Positions 10,841 to 25,953 are shown, counted from the first letter of the stretch. The stretch is 64,000 nt of DNA from Exophiala sp. HKRS030 (GCA_023897205.1 JAHWDD010000002.1:6510001-6574000); one strand, 5' to 3'. Notes: generated from the sequence alone by a model not told the origin. Made by a program: numbers and translations.

Positions 10841-11340
10841 GTCTGTTCGTTCGTTCGAGCTCGTGGCTTGTGGGTTGGCTGAGTTTATTCTTTTTTTTTC
10901 TTTTATTGATTCAAAAGGTAGTAAGATAGATATAGATACGTCGTAGATATGTGGGCATAGTTTTACTGAGAAGACAGGGCGGGAAGTCAGAGGGGTCCTG
11001 AAACTTGATTGAGGCCTGGATTGTTTGCTATGGTAGGTGGGAGTATCAATATCTACAATTCAAGAGTCCCCTTTCTCAACATTTGTTGTTATCAATGACT
11101 AAGATGTGGTGCTGTTGAGCAATGCGATGATGGCGGCTCTAGATTGCTCTAATGCTCCTAGTAGTTGGTGAGTTGCCTTGGAGCTTCTGAAGCACAAGTC
11201 TCAATTATCTATCCTAGATCAGGGAGAAGACTCGAGACACAAGTATTCGCAGCGCCTTTCATTCTTGCTAATCTTACATCCATACAAGGGTAGGCTCATA
11301 TTACATCCTGCATCGACTTAACAGGGCATGTTCAAGAACT
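10841..11340. other. Intergenic, no gene seen
   Basis: This T-rich to mixed sequence lies between the tRNA and the 3' end of RAT1. Nothing else is supported. Confidence 0.5.
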
Positions 11341-14300
11341 TCATCTTCTCCCATATGAACCCTGATTGTAACCGCCTCCGCCTCCGCTATATCCATTATT
11401 CCCACCTCCACGACGGTCATCTCGACCACGATTTTGATCTTGGTAATGCCCATTGCTACCATTGCGACCACCATTTTGATAGCCACCTTGCTGGTAGCCC
11501 TGATTGCCCCCATAGTGCTGATTTTGACCCTGGTGTCCATTGTATGATTGATTGTAAGCACCTCGACTGTGATTCTGATACCCACCATTGGCATTGTAAC
11601 CGCCTTGTTGTCCACCGCCATACCCGCCGTTGTAACCTTGATCGTATCCTCCTTGGCCATCATATCTTTGTGGTGGCGGTGGGGGAGGTCCTCGTCCTCC
11701 ACCAGGTGCAAACCTCGGATCGAGCAAGGCTGCAAATGGATTGTTCTGGTCATAGGCAGGAGGTGGTGGGCCAGAGTTGATTGGTGGTCGATCGACAGCA
11801 TAACTGATACGTCCACCTCTGTTCTGGTCGCGAGGATCACGTCTGGTATTGTCGTACAGAGGTGCACCACCGAAATCCCGCCCTGAATTTCGTGCTTTGG
11901 ACCTGAGAATCGCCAAGTCACTCTTATCTAGTACTGCAGGTGGTAACACAACACCAGGAAACAACATGCTCTTGTGAACATGCGTTGGCGGTGGCATGGT
12001 GAAATGAACGTTCAATGTACGATCGTCTTCGACCACAGGTTCGAGTTTGATATCCTCTTCTGGGCCTATTAGGTCCATGTGAGGTAGGAAGTCCTCATTT
12101 TTCGTCGCAGTCCCGGCAAGGCGGCCTTTGCGTACATTGAGTTTGACCGAATCCTTGGGTTTCTTGGAGTAAAACTGCAGCAAATCGTCATAAAGAGGAT
12201 TTTTATCTGATATGATCAGTGCATCCTTGCCCAATTCATTTCTGGCCTTCTCTTCGTCCGTCAATTCTGGGTACTTTGTAGCCATAGCAGTCAGAAGCCG
12301 TGTTTCGTCAATAAACGGTAGAAGAACAATGGCTTTCCATGATTGTTTCTTTCCGTTGGCATCCAGGTCGAATTCCTCAGGGTAGAAGTCAACAATAGAA
12401 GAATCTGGATCTGTCATAAGAGGATGGAACGCCGAGGGTATCGCATGATTGGAAGCTGCTGGCAAGACACCCATCAATTGTTCGTACGGTTTGAAGGGTT
12501 TTCCTTTTTCAAATTTGACGGTCATCTTGTCAAGGTCGACGAAGTCGGCCGCAAAGGGTGCATAATGATATGGATAATACCAAGTCCATGAGGGACAACC
12601 TTGAAAGTAGTAAAGCAGAACCCAACACAGGCCTTCTACATATGCACGTGCGACCTTGTGGCGAAATTCGATATCATCTGGCGACACATGGAACTTTTGT
12701 TCATAATAGCGGTCAGCATACCCTTCTTCCCAAAGCTTGACAGTATCCGGTGGAGGGTCGTTTGGATCGAATTTTGGCTTCTGGACCGGCGTCGCACGAC
12801 CTGGAGTACCAGTGTCGGTGTCATCTTCCATCACATCTGCTTTACGCTTGCCCAGTCCGGGCAAGACGCCATTCGCCGCATTCGAGGGCTCGGTGGTGGA
12901 TTGTGAACTGGCCTGAGCCTCTGCTACCTTTTTCGCGAGCATCTGTTCCTTGAGGATAGCCGCGGCGCTTTTGTTTGAAGTAGATGCTTTGTCAATGGTT
13001 TGACGGTTTACAATGGCGTTGTAATCCAACATTGGAAAGCTAGTAGCTTCGAAGGTTTCGACTGGTCCGGTGGGTGCCCGAGTATCAAGTCTGCCACCTC
13101 TAGAGTAATCCGGAGAACTTCGACGTCGTTTGGCATTACGTTCCTCGCGTTCAGCATTCTCCTGATCACGTCGTTTCTGATTACGTTCTCTCTTGTCATC
13201 GACTTCCTTTCTGCGCTTGAATATGGCATCTTCTTGTTTTGCGAGACCTTGGAGGATAACTTGTGCTCGTGCCAGATCAACATTGCCATCGCAAGTGAGA
13301 TAACCTCCCATTACGGGAACGTTGTCGCGCCAGATTGCGATGAGTTTATCAATACCATCTTCATGAATATCGAGACTGGGAAGATGGGGCAAAAAGTCAT
13401 TTCCGACGAAGAAACACATGAAGACCCAATCATCAAGGGCACGTTCGAGATCGAAACGGAAGGATTGACCAGGGACAAACATTTCTGCTCCAAGATACTC
13501 ACGCAAAATAGGAACATTGAGCCAAATGAAGGGCTTCAATTCTTCAGTCGTTCCTTTTTCATCGAACTCTCCAGACTTTGCCTTTGCATTTCCTCGGCAA
13601 TTTTCAGCATAGTGACCTTGTTGACCACATAGTTTGCAGGTTTTGGCTTTGGCATCTCGAACATTGACGTCTTCTCGCAAAACACGAAAATGAGGCTCAT
13701 GAGTGGCAATACCAAGCATGATCAAGTCGGCATCCAGACCATACATGACGTGTCTTGTGTTGGGATCATATTCCGGGTCGGATCGTTGAGAACGAACGAA
13801 TTGCATGATTTTATGCTCACCTTCACCTGGCACGCTGGCATCAGAAATGACAACTTTGAGCTCAGCCCAGGCAGGATCTGTGTTGAGTTTCCATTGGACC
13901 CAATATCTGATGGATTGAGCGAGAATAAACATGAAAGGCGTTCCAGGAGTAATGACATTACTATCCCAAGTTTTCTGGATTACTTGTTCGACTGAAGAGT
14001 CTTGTTCACCGTGAGCGTTACCATTTTGCTGTCGCAGCAACGTCTGAAACTCCGCCTTCTTTTCATCCGCCTCTTTTGCATCTCGGGCCGATCTGAATCG
14101 TCGAGCGCGCTGTTGGTTCATTTTCGCACGGGGGGCCACACCGTCTGGATAGAGTTAGTCAAATTGATGTACGATATACCTGAGTGATTGAATTTACGTA
14201 CCGATCGCAATCACCAGAAGACGGCGAGGACGAACCATGTTCACGACACGATCTGTATATTTGAAGATTTCAAGCATCATCTCGCTTTCATTGGCAGGTG

Positions 14301-14508
14301 GAGGTTTGTTTTCTGGGTGTGAGCAAGGATGAACAATTCCATTGAAATCAAGATACAGATTGTGCATTTCTTCTCCATTTGGGTTGGGTTTGGTCGTGTC
14401 CACGGGATACTGGACACCATCGATTTCATAAGGTTGTTCTTCAATAACAGGACTTATGATTTTGGGATATTTCTTGGTAAGCCATCGGAACAAAGCTGGA
14501 ACACCCAT
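11341..14508 (-). CDS. RAT1: Nuclear 5'-3' exoribonuclease Rat1/Xrn2, two exons
   Basis: This enzyme degrades 5'-monophosphate RNA in the nucleus, trims rRNA and snoRNA precursors and drives torpedo termination of RNA polymerase II. Exon 1 is 14508-14202 and exon 2 is 14144-11341, with a GTACGT donor and a CCAG acceptor (3111 nt, 1036 residues). The N terminus [10 protein letters not shown] and the stretch [16 protein letters not shown], which spans the junction, are hallmarks of the XRN nuclease core. A CCHC zinc knuckle ([14 protein letters not shown], around residue 270) is typical of Rat1 and absent from cytoplasmic Xrn1. The second core block reads [15 protein letters not shown]. The C terminus is a low-complexity tail of G, Y, N and Q with a proline run, probably disordered. 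The frame is intact, including a six-C run at the start of exon 2. Confidence 0.97.
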
Positions 14509-17055
14509 CTTTGCGGCTCAAGATATAAGGATATGACGAAAAAGGATGAGAACAGTGTTGGGAACAAGTAGATTCAAGAGAAATCCCTATATCTACAAAA
14601 CCAGGGTTCGACGTTTTGCCGACCAAGAATGAGTGACAATTGCAGAGAATACTTGGAGGAGTTTCTAGGATCTCGCATGAGATTAATGGTCCAGATTGGC
14701 TCAAGGATTCCTGGTAGTGAGAATAAAGGATGAGGAAGGCGACTGTTGGAAGTCAAGCGTTGACGCCCTGGACGAAGACTTTCGAGGTCGAGTCTGAAAA
14801 ATCAGGCGCAGGCAGATTCAGATGTCGGCAGTCTTGGCATATCTGCTTGCGGACAATCACGTGATAGAACGTCGCACGTGATCTTGAGGAAGAAGTTCCG
14901 TTTGCCCTTTGGAATCTAGCGATGGCCAGTCTACGGAATGCTTGACACAAGTTGTCACAAATGGTTGGACACATCAGTCGAATCTCGGCTGTCAAACTAA
15001 CTGGAGGCTCCCTATGGAAATGGGAAGCTCGCTGCCTGTTGATTCCTCATTCCTCGCTACCAGGTGGCTCCAAGTTACTAAGGAAGGTCACTTTCTATAA
15101 ATGCCTATTCTTTTTAGTTCGGTTTTAGTTGCCGTCCCTTGAAGCACCAAGTAGTATGCAGATACCAAGTAGAAGGCAACAATGTTGGCCGGATTGTGTC
15201 TGGATGTTGCTATTTATATCAACTTGATCATGATTGAGAGAAGCACCAAGTCATTGCATCTTCCAATTTTGTAATGGTGCCATCCAATCCCTGGTCATTG
15301 AGAACCACGAGGCAGACTACCCGATCAGCAGGTCAACGTGTAAGAAGTTACATATGGACGAAATGGTTGATCGAAGCTTTGAGCACAAGAATGAAGGTGG
15401 TTGTGTTTATTGAAATGATGAAATCCCAGACTTATACGAGGCCAAGCCGTACCCATGTCCCAGGGTTCCACAAAGGTCTCCAGGCCAAGCAATCTCCTCA
15501 TTCGATCCATCTTCTCATGCCTAGGATTTGATGTCACTTGTCAGCCTATTCTTACAACTTTTGTAGGCATGAGTGGCACGCGTGCCGACGCCTGGAGATC
15601 GTGGTCTCCAAGGGCTCCAGAATTGAAGCTTGTGTATAGGGAATGTGAGGGGTTGCACTCATGGTAGGAACATTAGACAACTATTTTTAGTTTAATCTCG
15701 TTTTCATTCGTCATATAGGTGAGAACATGATGGCTGGGATCCTGTGATAGGATAATCTGGGTCCTCGATCTCGGCTAGAGAAGGTATTTCGACCTTCTCC
15801 TAATTGTGGCGCAAGTGCATCTTTGTGAAAGTAGATGGAGTCGCGGGAGTGCTTGCTACTGCTGAAGCATCGCCTGCATGAGATTTATCGTTGGAGCCTA
15901 GCCGGTAAATCTGTAATCTGTACGTCGTCGGTACTCCGGGTAGGGACATTACGGGGCGTCGCTAAGTGAACGAGTCGGTATCGACGTCTGATCCCAACAC
16001 GTGACGCGGGGGCGGGGAATAACGAGTCGTACGTCTCCATATCAAATTTTGGCAGGTACGTTCGTTCCACTTAGTTAGCATCCGCACCTTCCACGGCTGG
16101 GTTTCCAAGTATAGCTTCGGTTGTTCCCCTCCCACATTTCTTACCTCCCAAGATTCAACTTCCCAACAACCAGGTCGTGCCAGATGTCAGTGTCTACCTT
16201 GGCTTAGGCCGTGGGCCTTCTATGCAACAAGATCTTGGGGTTACACCATGCTGCCTCCTGGCTATTTCCCAGTCTTTACTGTGTTAGGGAAGCAAGTTTG
16301 CAAATTCGACACGGTCATGCTCTCGTTCCATCATGTCACCAGGTGGGTGACGTTGCTGTCAGCCTTGCCGCTCACAATGATTCGAGTACTCTGGTATGCA
16401 AAAGAGTTTGAAAGTGCCCTGGAAGATGCCTTGCCTGCCCAATGCATGATTCGGCCCGTTGCCCATTGGTGAATGTGCCATGTTGAACAGTTTGTTCTTC
16501 TGAATGGATCTGTCCGCCTCGTTATAACGCCTCGCATCGGACTTGCCGCACCATCCTTGATTGAGCGGGAGATCTAATGAATCAAAGGCTAGAGAGCTTC
16601 GGTTACTGGTACGTCGGTGCCAAATGTCCAGTGAACCGGATTGGTCACGTATACGAGATGTAGCTTGTCCACATCGGGTCCAACCCGAAGAAAGACCCTG
16701 ATCTTGAATACTGATCGAACAGCTTCCTGGTACCTACGTCAAGGTCAAAAGATTGAGAAGAGAACTTTCTATTCATGTCACGGCACGGAACCTTCGATCA
16801 AAAGTTTACAAACTAGGCACCGTTTTGAGTACGGAGGTCTAATGACAAGTCCTTTATTCGCATGCGTCCTCTTGGCACCGCTTGCTAACAACAGCCAAGG
16901 AAAACACCGAGACCTCGTCGGCTTACTTGGTCCGAATAGACAATTCCAGTGATGCAATATCTATAAGAAGAGTCTCATCTTGAATGAAAGATCCAAGCAA
17001 GTTCTACCTCAGAGAGTGCAAGGTCTTATCTAGCAAGCTCATTTTTCCATCAATC
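14509..17055. other. Divergent intergenic region of about 2.5 kb, no gene seen
   Basis: The region lies between the divergent RAT1 and serine-hydrolase genes. Two CACGTG sites occur at 14858 and 14875, about 350-370 bp upstream of the RAT1 start. Open frames up to about 100 codons are present without recognisable domains. An ATG at 16984 is in frame with the hydrolase gene and is discussed there. Confidence 0.5.
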
Positions 17056-19020
17056 ATGCCTCCTCACCGTCTCCTCTCTGCAACTCTATTCGCTTCGCTT
17101 CTTTCGACTATAGCTGGTCAAGCATGTCCGCCTTTCACACCGAATCTGCCACTTCTTGCTCCTCTAGCTGGCACTGAGGCAATCCAGGCAGCAATCGCAA
17201 ATCTAACGGCTACCTTCGAAGCACTCATCGATAGTAACTTGCCTTCTTTGAGCAGCAACGCCTTCTCCGTGGATTTCTGGTCCTTGCCTGATGAAGGCTC
17301 GATCTTCACATACCATTGGTCAGCGCCAGATCTGGTGAACAACACTGAGGGTGTCACCACAGTGGATTCCAACACCATCTATCGGGTTGCCAGTATTTCC
17401 AAAGTGTTGACTGTCTATGTATTCCTGGCTAATGCAGGTGACGAACTATGGAATCACCCCATTACTGAATACGTTCCCGAGCTTGCTGAAGCTGCCAATG
17501 CCACCGAGGATGAAACCGACGTCGATGCCGTCCGATGGAGAGATGTTACTATTGGATCATTGGCATCGCATCTTGCAGGCATATCCCGTGATCTATGGGG
17601 TACCTCGGGCCTCGAGCAGCAAGCCACACTATTAGGATTTCCTCCAGTACCACCACCGGAGGGCTCATATTGTGACGGTACTCCTGAAGTTAAATTTCCT
17701 TGTGATCGACAATGTAAGTCATAGAGTCATGTTTCTCCTTTCCTCTGCTGTCTGCAACATCTCATGTCCCTTCCTATAGCATTCTTCAACAACTTTTTGG
17801 AACGTCATCCTGTCGTTGCACCATTTCACACTCCTATCTACTCGAACATGGCTTTTCAACTGCTTGCATTTGCTCTTGAGAACATAACCTCAACACCATA
17901 CGAGGAATTGGTCAGTGCTACTTTTGCAGAGCTTCCGCTCAATTCCACTACCTACCTGGCTCCCGAAACCCCAGACTCTGCCATAATTCCCATCAATGCG
18001 ACGACTTCATGGTATGGTGTGAACGTGGGCCCGTTCGGTCCAGGTGGCGCCTTCTATAGTTCCACCAACGACCTTCGAGCCTTTGGTCTTTCTCTCCTCA
18101 ACAACACAATCCTGTCGCCCGCGCAGACTCGAAGATGGCTCAAACCTGTGACCTTCATTCCAGATGCTTATGCGGTCATTGGCGCTCCATGGGAGATCTT
18201 CGCTTATCCCCCTCTTTCTCGCTTCCCGACCCAACTCTACACCAAAAGCGGATCTATCGGGCTTTACAACTCTCGATGGGGTCTCGTCCCCGATTACAAC
18301 GTCGGCTTCACGATCCTAGGAGCCGGGCCGTTAAGCGCCCTTGTCACCCCACTGCTCACAGATCTCGTAGTAGGGGCATTCCTCCCCGCCATCGAAGCAG
18401 CAACAATCGAGCATGCCGAGACCCTCTTCGCCGGCAACTACACCGACACATCCGGCCGCTCAGAGGTCAGCATCAGCGTAGGAACCAATGACTACACCAA
18501 TGGCACAGTTCTGCAACTGGACAGCCTAATCTTCAATGGCACCGACCTTCTTGGGCTCCTGACTATCTTTCTGGGTATTGACACCAGCCTGCTTAAGATC
18601 GACACTAGAATTTATCCCTCGGGCTTGAAAGCTGTAGGCACCGGCCCCAATAGCACCGACCTCTTGAGCTGGCGCATCAGCTACAGCCTGTCCCCCACTA
18701 ATCTCACTGCCGACGCTGTCAACGACTACTTGAGTTCTCTTAGCGGACCATTCTCCGCTGGCTGTGGCGGCTGGGGCACGGTCGACGGGATCACCTATGG
18801 TCCGACGGCACTCGACGAACTGCTCTTCAGTGTCGATCCACAGACCGGCGAGGCACTCGGCATCGAAGTTCGCTTCCTGCAGCAAGGCATCTGGGCTAAA
18901 GCGGTTGCTGCTGAGAAATCCAAGAAAGTGAGGAAAGCTAAAAGGGGCGAGACAATCAACCTTGGGGAGAATATCGTGTTGAAGAAGACACGTCGTGGGG
19001 AAGTCCTGCCTAGGGGTTGA
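17056..19020 (+). CDS. Secreted beta-lactamase-family serine hydrolase, two exons
   Basis: This is a serine hydrolase of the beta-lactamase / penicillin-binding-protein fold. Fungal members act as esterases or amidases outside the cell; the substrate is not predictable. Exons are 17056-17713 and 17780-19020 (632 residues). The N terminus MPPHRLLSATLFASLLSTIAGQA is a signal peptide ending near residue 22. This supports the ATG at 17056; an in-frame ATG at 16984 would bury the signal behind 24 extra residues. The catalytic SxxK is S113-I-S-K116 and the second motif is Y240-S-N242. Many NxS/T sites fit secretion. The extreme C terminus is unusually basic (KSKKVRKAKRGE and KKTRRGE) with dibasic pairs, which may be removed by a Kex2-type protease. 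The frame is intact. Confidence 0.88.
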
Positions 19021-20506
<1,486 letters not shown>

Positions 20507-22112
20507 TCATATGCGGAATGGCGAATTGAGATCAAACTGAAAGCCACAGGACAACTGCGGGATCTGCGAGTAGCGCTGCTGCAGAAGCGAGCGGGCGTTT
20601 TGCAGAATCTGTGTAGAAAGAAGCCACATTGGTCAGTCCCCGGTCAGTTCGAATGTGGAGGTGGTTGTGCTTTCTGACACCGATGAGAAGAGTAGGGGAA
20701 AGGGGGGAATGGGAAGAGTGAGGGGTTAGAAGGCGACTGACTTGAATGTAGCTCACGTTCCAGTAGACATCGTGCTTCATGGTCTCGAGGAACGCCCAGG
20801 ACATGGCACCTGTTGAATCGCAGCCCCGATTGGGGATTGGTTAGTTGTGGTCTCCGCTTGCGGTTGTCCCGAGGAGGGGATGGGGCGAAGGATATGGCTT
20901 CAAGAGCTTCGAGTATTCACGCCGAAGTCGCATAGTGGATGTCGGCACTTCGCATCAAGCCTTCGAGCAAAGGACACATCCCCGCAAAATCACGCATACA
21001 CGGACTCGGCCAAGGATGAAGAGACAATGGAACTCACCAACGTGCCTGCCATTGATAAAAGCATCAGCACTAGTCTGCTCATCACGACAACCTGAGAACA
21101 TGAAGACGGCTTTTCCCTCCTGCGACCAATCTTCTTCAAAATCGTCGATTTCCTGTAATCTGTCGCCTTGCTGACCGTCATCGTTCCATTGGTGTTTGAG
21201 GCCGCGGAAGAAGGACGTTGCACCCGCGAGTAGGTGGCGTGCTTCGCCAGGTGAGGCGCGTAGGTCGCCTTGTAGGAGATGTGATGCCTGTACTCGAGAG
21301 AGACAAGGAGGGTGAATGAGTGAGTGGATACGGTTTGGGTTGAGATGGGGGAGAGAATGGGAGATGTCCGTGGAGAAGAAGGGGAAAAGGTTTTCGAGCA
21401 TCATGACTTACCTCGCCGATCAACTGTGCACCCATGCGTAGATTGTCTAGAAGGTTCACGTTGCCTTCCTCGTCTGTTCTGTACACGAATGGGAGTTCGA
21501 CTGCTGATCCACTGTTGATGACCGAGTAGAAAGGCACATACAGTCAGCGTTGTTTCCTCGTTCTGATGGAAGCGATATAACTAATCCTTGCTCACCGGGG
21601 AGAGAGCACAGATTTTTCAAGACAAGTAATTCGATCCCTTCTACCACCTCCAGACATAAGCACTCACTTACTTACCTATGACAACAATCAAACAAGATGA
21701 CCAAAGTACACCCCGGCGCCAGGGCACTGACCAAATGTCTATGTAGAGTGCCACTGTCGATCATGCCTCTCGTCTCAAAATCAACAGGTACGATTGTATC
21801 GTCGAATCCAGTCTCCCTGTTCCCGGGAACCTGGCCACCATGACCGGAATAGTGCAGGAACAACATACATCCGGGCTCTGAGACGAGCCAGTCCATGGCA
21901 GCGAGGATGTTATGCCCTGAAGGCCAATAAGGTGAATTGGGTGCTGTATATGGGGAGTCCGTCATGGTGACCATGCTGGTGGGATGGTTGGGGTAGTTTC
22001 GCGAAACAAGGAATTCGGTCATGTTCATCACGTCGTCGATGCAGCCTTGGAGTTGATGGTCTGAATTCAGGTAATTGATGCCGATGAGGAGGCATTTCCG
22101 CCGATTAGGCAT
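20507..22112 (-). CDS. Type I metacaspase lacking a prodomain, five exons
   Basis: Metacaspases are cysteine proteases that cut after Arg or Lys and take part in stress responses, proteostasis and regulated death in fungi. Exons are 22112-21676, 21511-21412, 21287-21038, 20809-20742 and 20608-20507 (957 nt, 318 residues). Each junction has a standard donor, and the spliced frame is continuous. The p20 part has RKCLLIGINYL at the start, the catalytic histidine in HYSGHGGQ (H91) and the catalytic cysteine in DCCHSG (C144), which spans the first splice site. The p10 part has FSGCRDEQTSADAF and GAMSWAFL. The Met is only six residues before the caspase core, so the Pro/Gln-rich prodomain usual in fungal type I enzymes is missing. 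No upstream exon for it is obvious. Confidence 0.93.
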
Positions 22113-23763
22113 GATTTGTGTATGTTTTGTGTCTCTGGGTCTGCCTGATTGGCTGGCACACAGAAAGAGGGTCTCTGAGGCGAGTCGGCAGGTTCCCTCA
22201 CTCTGGCAATGAGTCGTGACTAGTGCTTTCAGTAATCAGACAAGTAGTGGCTCGGTCTTAAAAGGTTCAAATGTTGCTTGCGGAAACCGGCACGGTAGGG
22301 TGGGTATTGTGGGAAGATCAGGATATGACGATGCTGGGTAGAAGGACGCCTTGGATTGACCGAAGCAAGCTGTTCAATCAGTGAAAGAGGATGTATTTGC
22401 ATCATAAAGCTACATGGGCTTGAATCCTTTGAATGCAAGGCTAGGGCAGAGAATGTGAGCAGGAAAAAGGCCCAACGCCAACCATGTAGCTTCAAGGTTC
22501 CAATGGAGACATGCCTTGTGGGCGGCGTGACGGTGGGAAACAGAAGGGAGATCGAAGGACAGGAATAGAAACACGGATACGGGAAAAGGAAAAGAGCCTT
22601 TGGCAAATCCTAGAGCCGAATGGCCGAGGGGAGGGTGCATAAAGAGAGAATAAGTGAGGGATTTGCTAGAGGAGCTAGCTTTGCGACAATCCATCCACTC
22701 TATTTCAGCTCCTGACCAAACTCGATGTCAGTTCACGAACGATCGAGGGCATTGAAACCGAAACGTGTAAGTAAGGTACCATCGGCATGTCCTTAGTTAC
22801 GTAGAGAGGTGGAGAGGCCACAGACGAGGGAGAGGGATAGGATGGGGAGGCGGAGGGGAAGGAAACTGGAAGCCATCGGAAGAGCAAATCGCGAATCGTA
22901 GCAAGAAGCTTTTCCCGGCGGCGACTATTTAGTTAGCAGGTTGCATGAGCAGGATTCTAGTCAGTGCAGAAGTTGTGATTCTGCTTGGATGATACTTGGT
23001 GAGCGTGATTAGTGAGCCGTCTCTGGCGACTCTAACTGCAGAAAGTGCTTCATGTATACCAGACTTGGTATAAGGATGATTGTACCAAGTCGTCTTCCTA
23101 TCACCCAAGAGGACTGCTTTGGGCATGGAGGCAACTAATCAAGATGATTACTTCTTATGACTGAAGGTTTGCTTACCGCTAAAATGGTTGTGGGAACTGT
23201 AGGACAAGCTTTGCAGTCAAGCATCCAGTCTAATCCAAAGATTGAAACCTCGTATGGTAGTGGATATAGTATGATGACATCTGACAACATGATCAAACAT
23301 CCATTCACGCTTCCTGAGAACGACATCTATCAAATTGTGCAGCCTTGTTCACCCCTAGTCTACAAGACCGCTTCACCCTCGAATTCAAAGCCCTGAACTA
23401 TTTTGGATTTTTGGTCCTGACTCCGACATGGCCTGCTATCAAGTATATCAACCAACATCCCTAATATCCCATATCCCATATCCCATATTCCTAATAGCCC
23501 TAGTGGTCCTAGTGGTCCTAGTGGCACCAGTATTCCTAATATCCAATTGTCGGGATGGTACATAGTACTCCCTTACTGCCATATACGAGAGACAGTTTCC
23601 CTCGTTGAGTATAGGCCCTTTCAAATAATATGATATATCACAACTGGCTTCCCGAGTGATGCCTCTACGCCAACAAAAATATCGCACTCAAACCAATCCC
23701 AGCTAGTCATAATCTCATCAAGACATGAACATATATTCCAACAAAGCATTGCACTTTCAAATC
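22113..23763. other. Intergenic, no gene seen
   Basis: This is the promoter side of the metacaspase and the 3' flank of the membrane-protein gene. Near 23462-23484 there are three tandem ATATCCC heptamers, followed by CCTAGTGGT repeats. No coding sequence is supported. Confidence 0.5.
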
Positions 23764-25953
23764 TCAGTAGTCACCAAACCACTCACAAATGCAATTCGAC
23801 CCCATTTGCTGAATCTCGTCCGGTGATCGTCTTGATTTCCTCGAGCCTGTGGGTTTTGCAGCTGTAGGATTAAATTCGCTCTCTTCGATACAGATCGTGG
23901 GTACCGATGTAATAGGCATGATCTGCCAGTTGTTCAAAACTTGCATCTGTTGACAATATGGTTGCACATTGCTGTGTGGTTTACGCTTTTCCACCATCTT
24001 GACAAGTTTGGGGAAATAACCCGATGAACCGACCTGTGTTGCTTGACGCTTAACCTTTCCTTTTCCGTATGATCCGGTCGGAATGCTGGGAGAAGGAGTG
24101 CTTTTCGATGGGTCCATCGTTGTGGATGTTTCTCCGGCCTGCATAGAAGTAGTCGCCACATCATTGTTGTTTGTAGAGACTGGACTCGTGGAAGAAGTAA
24201 TGGGCGAACTTGCCGCCGATCCCTTCAAATCATCGATATTCTGGTCCAGGAAAATCCAGAACTCGCTGACTGTTGAATTCCAAAAACAATACCACGGTTG
24301 GTCGCCAACTTTGAGCCAGTTCGAGTCGTCCCAACTCTGCCTATTCATCAGGTGTGGGCCGGGCACAACTCGTTTATTTTCATCACTAGGAGAAAGTGCA
24401 TCCGCAGGTACTGCCGATTCCGTTAGCGTGAAAATGAGATAAACAAACAAGGCGAATCTTACAGATGCTCAGCTTGTCGAATAGAACACTGAAGAACAAT
24501 GCGACACCAAGTTCATCATCTTCTTTGTCCTTGAAGGGTTCGAGGGTAAACGCCGTCCCGTTGAAGTCTGCCGGTTGTGGACCATACTTGAAAAGTTGTG
24601 GTCTTATCGAGTAGTCATCAAAGACAACTGAAAGTGGTGGTCCGCCATTCTGAGCCTCAAACACATTGATGCCAAGTTTGGCAGTGTCCAAGCATCCCCA
24701 AGTATTGGTATATGCAGGATCAATGATGCAAGTGTCGATCTCGGCAGTTTGATTTAGAGGTAGGGTGAAATGGCCTGTCGGGCATGAGCCCGTATTACCG
24801 TCGGTCGAGGCAGGATCGGCATCAAGCCAAACCGTCGTAGTGGCAGCCGATCTGTTGTTTGATGTCAGTAGAGTATCTCATGTGTTTTGTGCGTCAAGAC
24901 CTACCCAATCGCATGCTCTGTCCCCTTTTGATTTCCAACAACACCGCCTATAACACCGCCTAACAGGGCGGCAACTATAACCACAACTACTATAATGACA
25001 AATGTCCAGAATGGTATACCAAAGATCTTTCTATCTTTCCGATCCGGTTTCATGCCTTCCTTCCTGGCAACCTCTTCGTCAGCTGCGGACGGTCCCATAG
25101 CGGTCAACTCGATGTTAGAGGATGATGAAGGCACAACATCTGTAGGTGGCGGATTGGACGAGGAATCCAGTGTGATGATCGACGCCGGTGGCTCTATGCG
25201 GGCGAGATCACCTTTGGCAATGACATTGTCGGCATATCGGCTATAAGGGGGTAATTGCTCAATGTGTCCGTCTGTTCCGACAATATCGCCAACATCATTC
25301 CCCGACGAACTTGATGCAGAGCCTGAGGAGGATGTAAGGACCGGAAATCCATTAGGGACTGAGAGGCCGGGATCGTCTTCTTCTTCAGGAACGGTGTTCT
25401 GATACATGCCGTAAGGATGTTCAGGCCCATTCTGAGGCACGAATAAAGTGTCGGAAGGTCGGACAGTTGAGTCACTGACTACACTTAATGCACGAGTGAC
25501 TTGATTGTACATGCCGTATGGATGACTGGGAGCGGTGGGGCCATTGTAAGGACTAGGGGCTCGAGGTATCGAGAAGTGCGAAGAGGTACTGAGAGTTCTG
25601 TGGGTATCTGCGTGTGAGAATGTCGAGACGACTCTTTGAGGGACGGCGGAGGAATCGTTTATAGGAGTATAATTCGAGGTGGATGTACGTGTAAGTATGG
25701 ATGAGGCACCAGGAAGGCCAGCGGGAGTGTATTCTCTTGAATCTGGATTATCTTCGGAAGTGCGGATCACTGAGAGACGCTCGGGAGTGGAATTGATGGA
25801 TTCGGTTGAAGTGAGGGAGGAAAAGGAATTAGAGCCGTCCAGGGCATAGTCGTCACTGAAGACGTTTGGATTTGATGAATTACTCGACCGTCGTATTGAT
25901 TCTGGCCTTCGTTCGGACATGTGTGATCTGATGGATGCTGGTCGTCGCGCCAT
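23764..25953 (-). CDS. Single-pass membrane protein with Ser-rich cytosolic region and C-terminal ectodomain, three exons
   Basis: Exons are 25953-24905, 24851-24463 and 24410-23764 (2085 nt, 694 residues). The first about 310 residues are rich in S, T, N and P and probably disordered, with a repeated HPYGMY motif and LPPYSRY. A strong transmembrane helix follows (FVIIVVVVIVAALLGGVIGG, about residues 322-341) preceded by KPDRKDRK. The C-terminal region has NxT sites and conserved-looking cysteines (DTCIIDPAY, TWGCLD, PWYCFW, CICEWFGDY). The orientation is probably N-in, C-out. Proteins of this type are widespread in filamentous ascomycetes and lack a known function. The topology recalls WSC or wall-sensor proteins, but no WSC domain is visible, so I give no function. 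The frame is intact across all exons. Confidence 0.8.

Noticed and set aside
16984..17055. Upstream in-frame ATG of the serine hydrolase
   Set aside because: Using it would place 24 polar residues before an otherwise perfect signal peptide.
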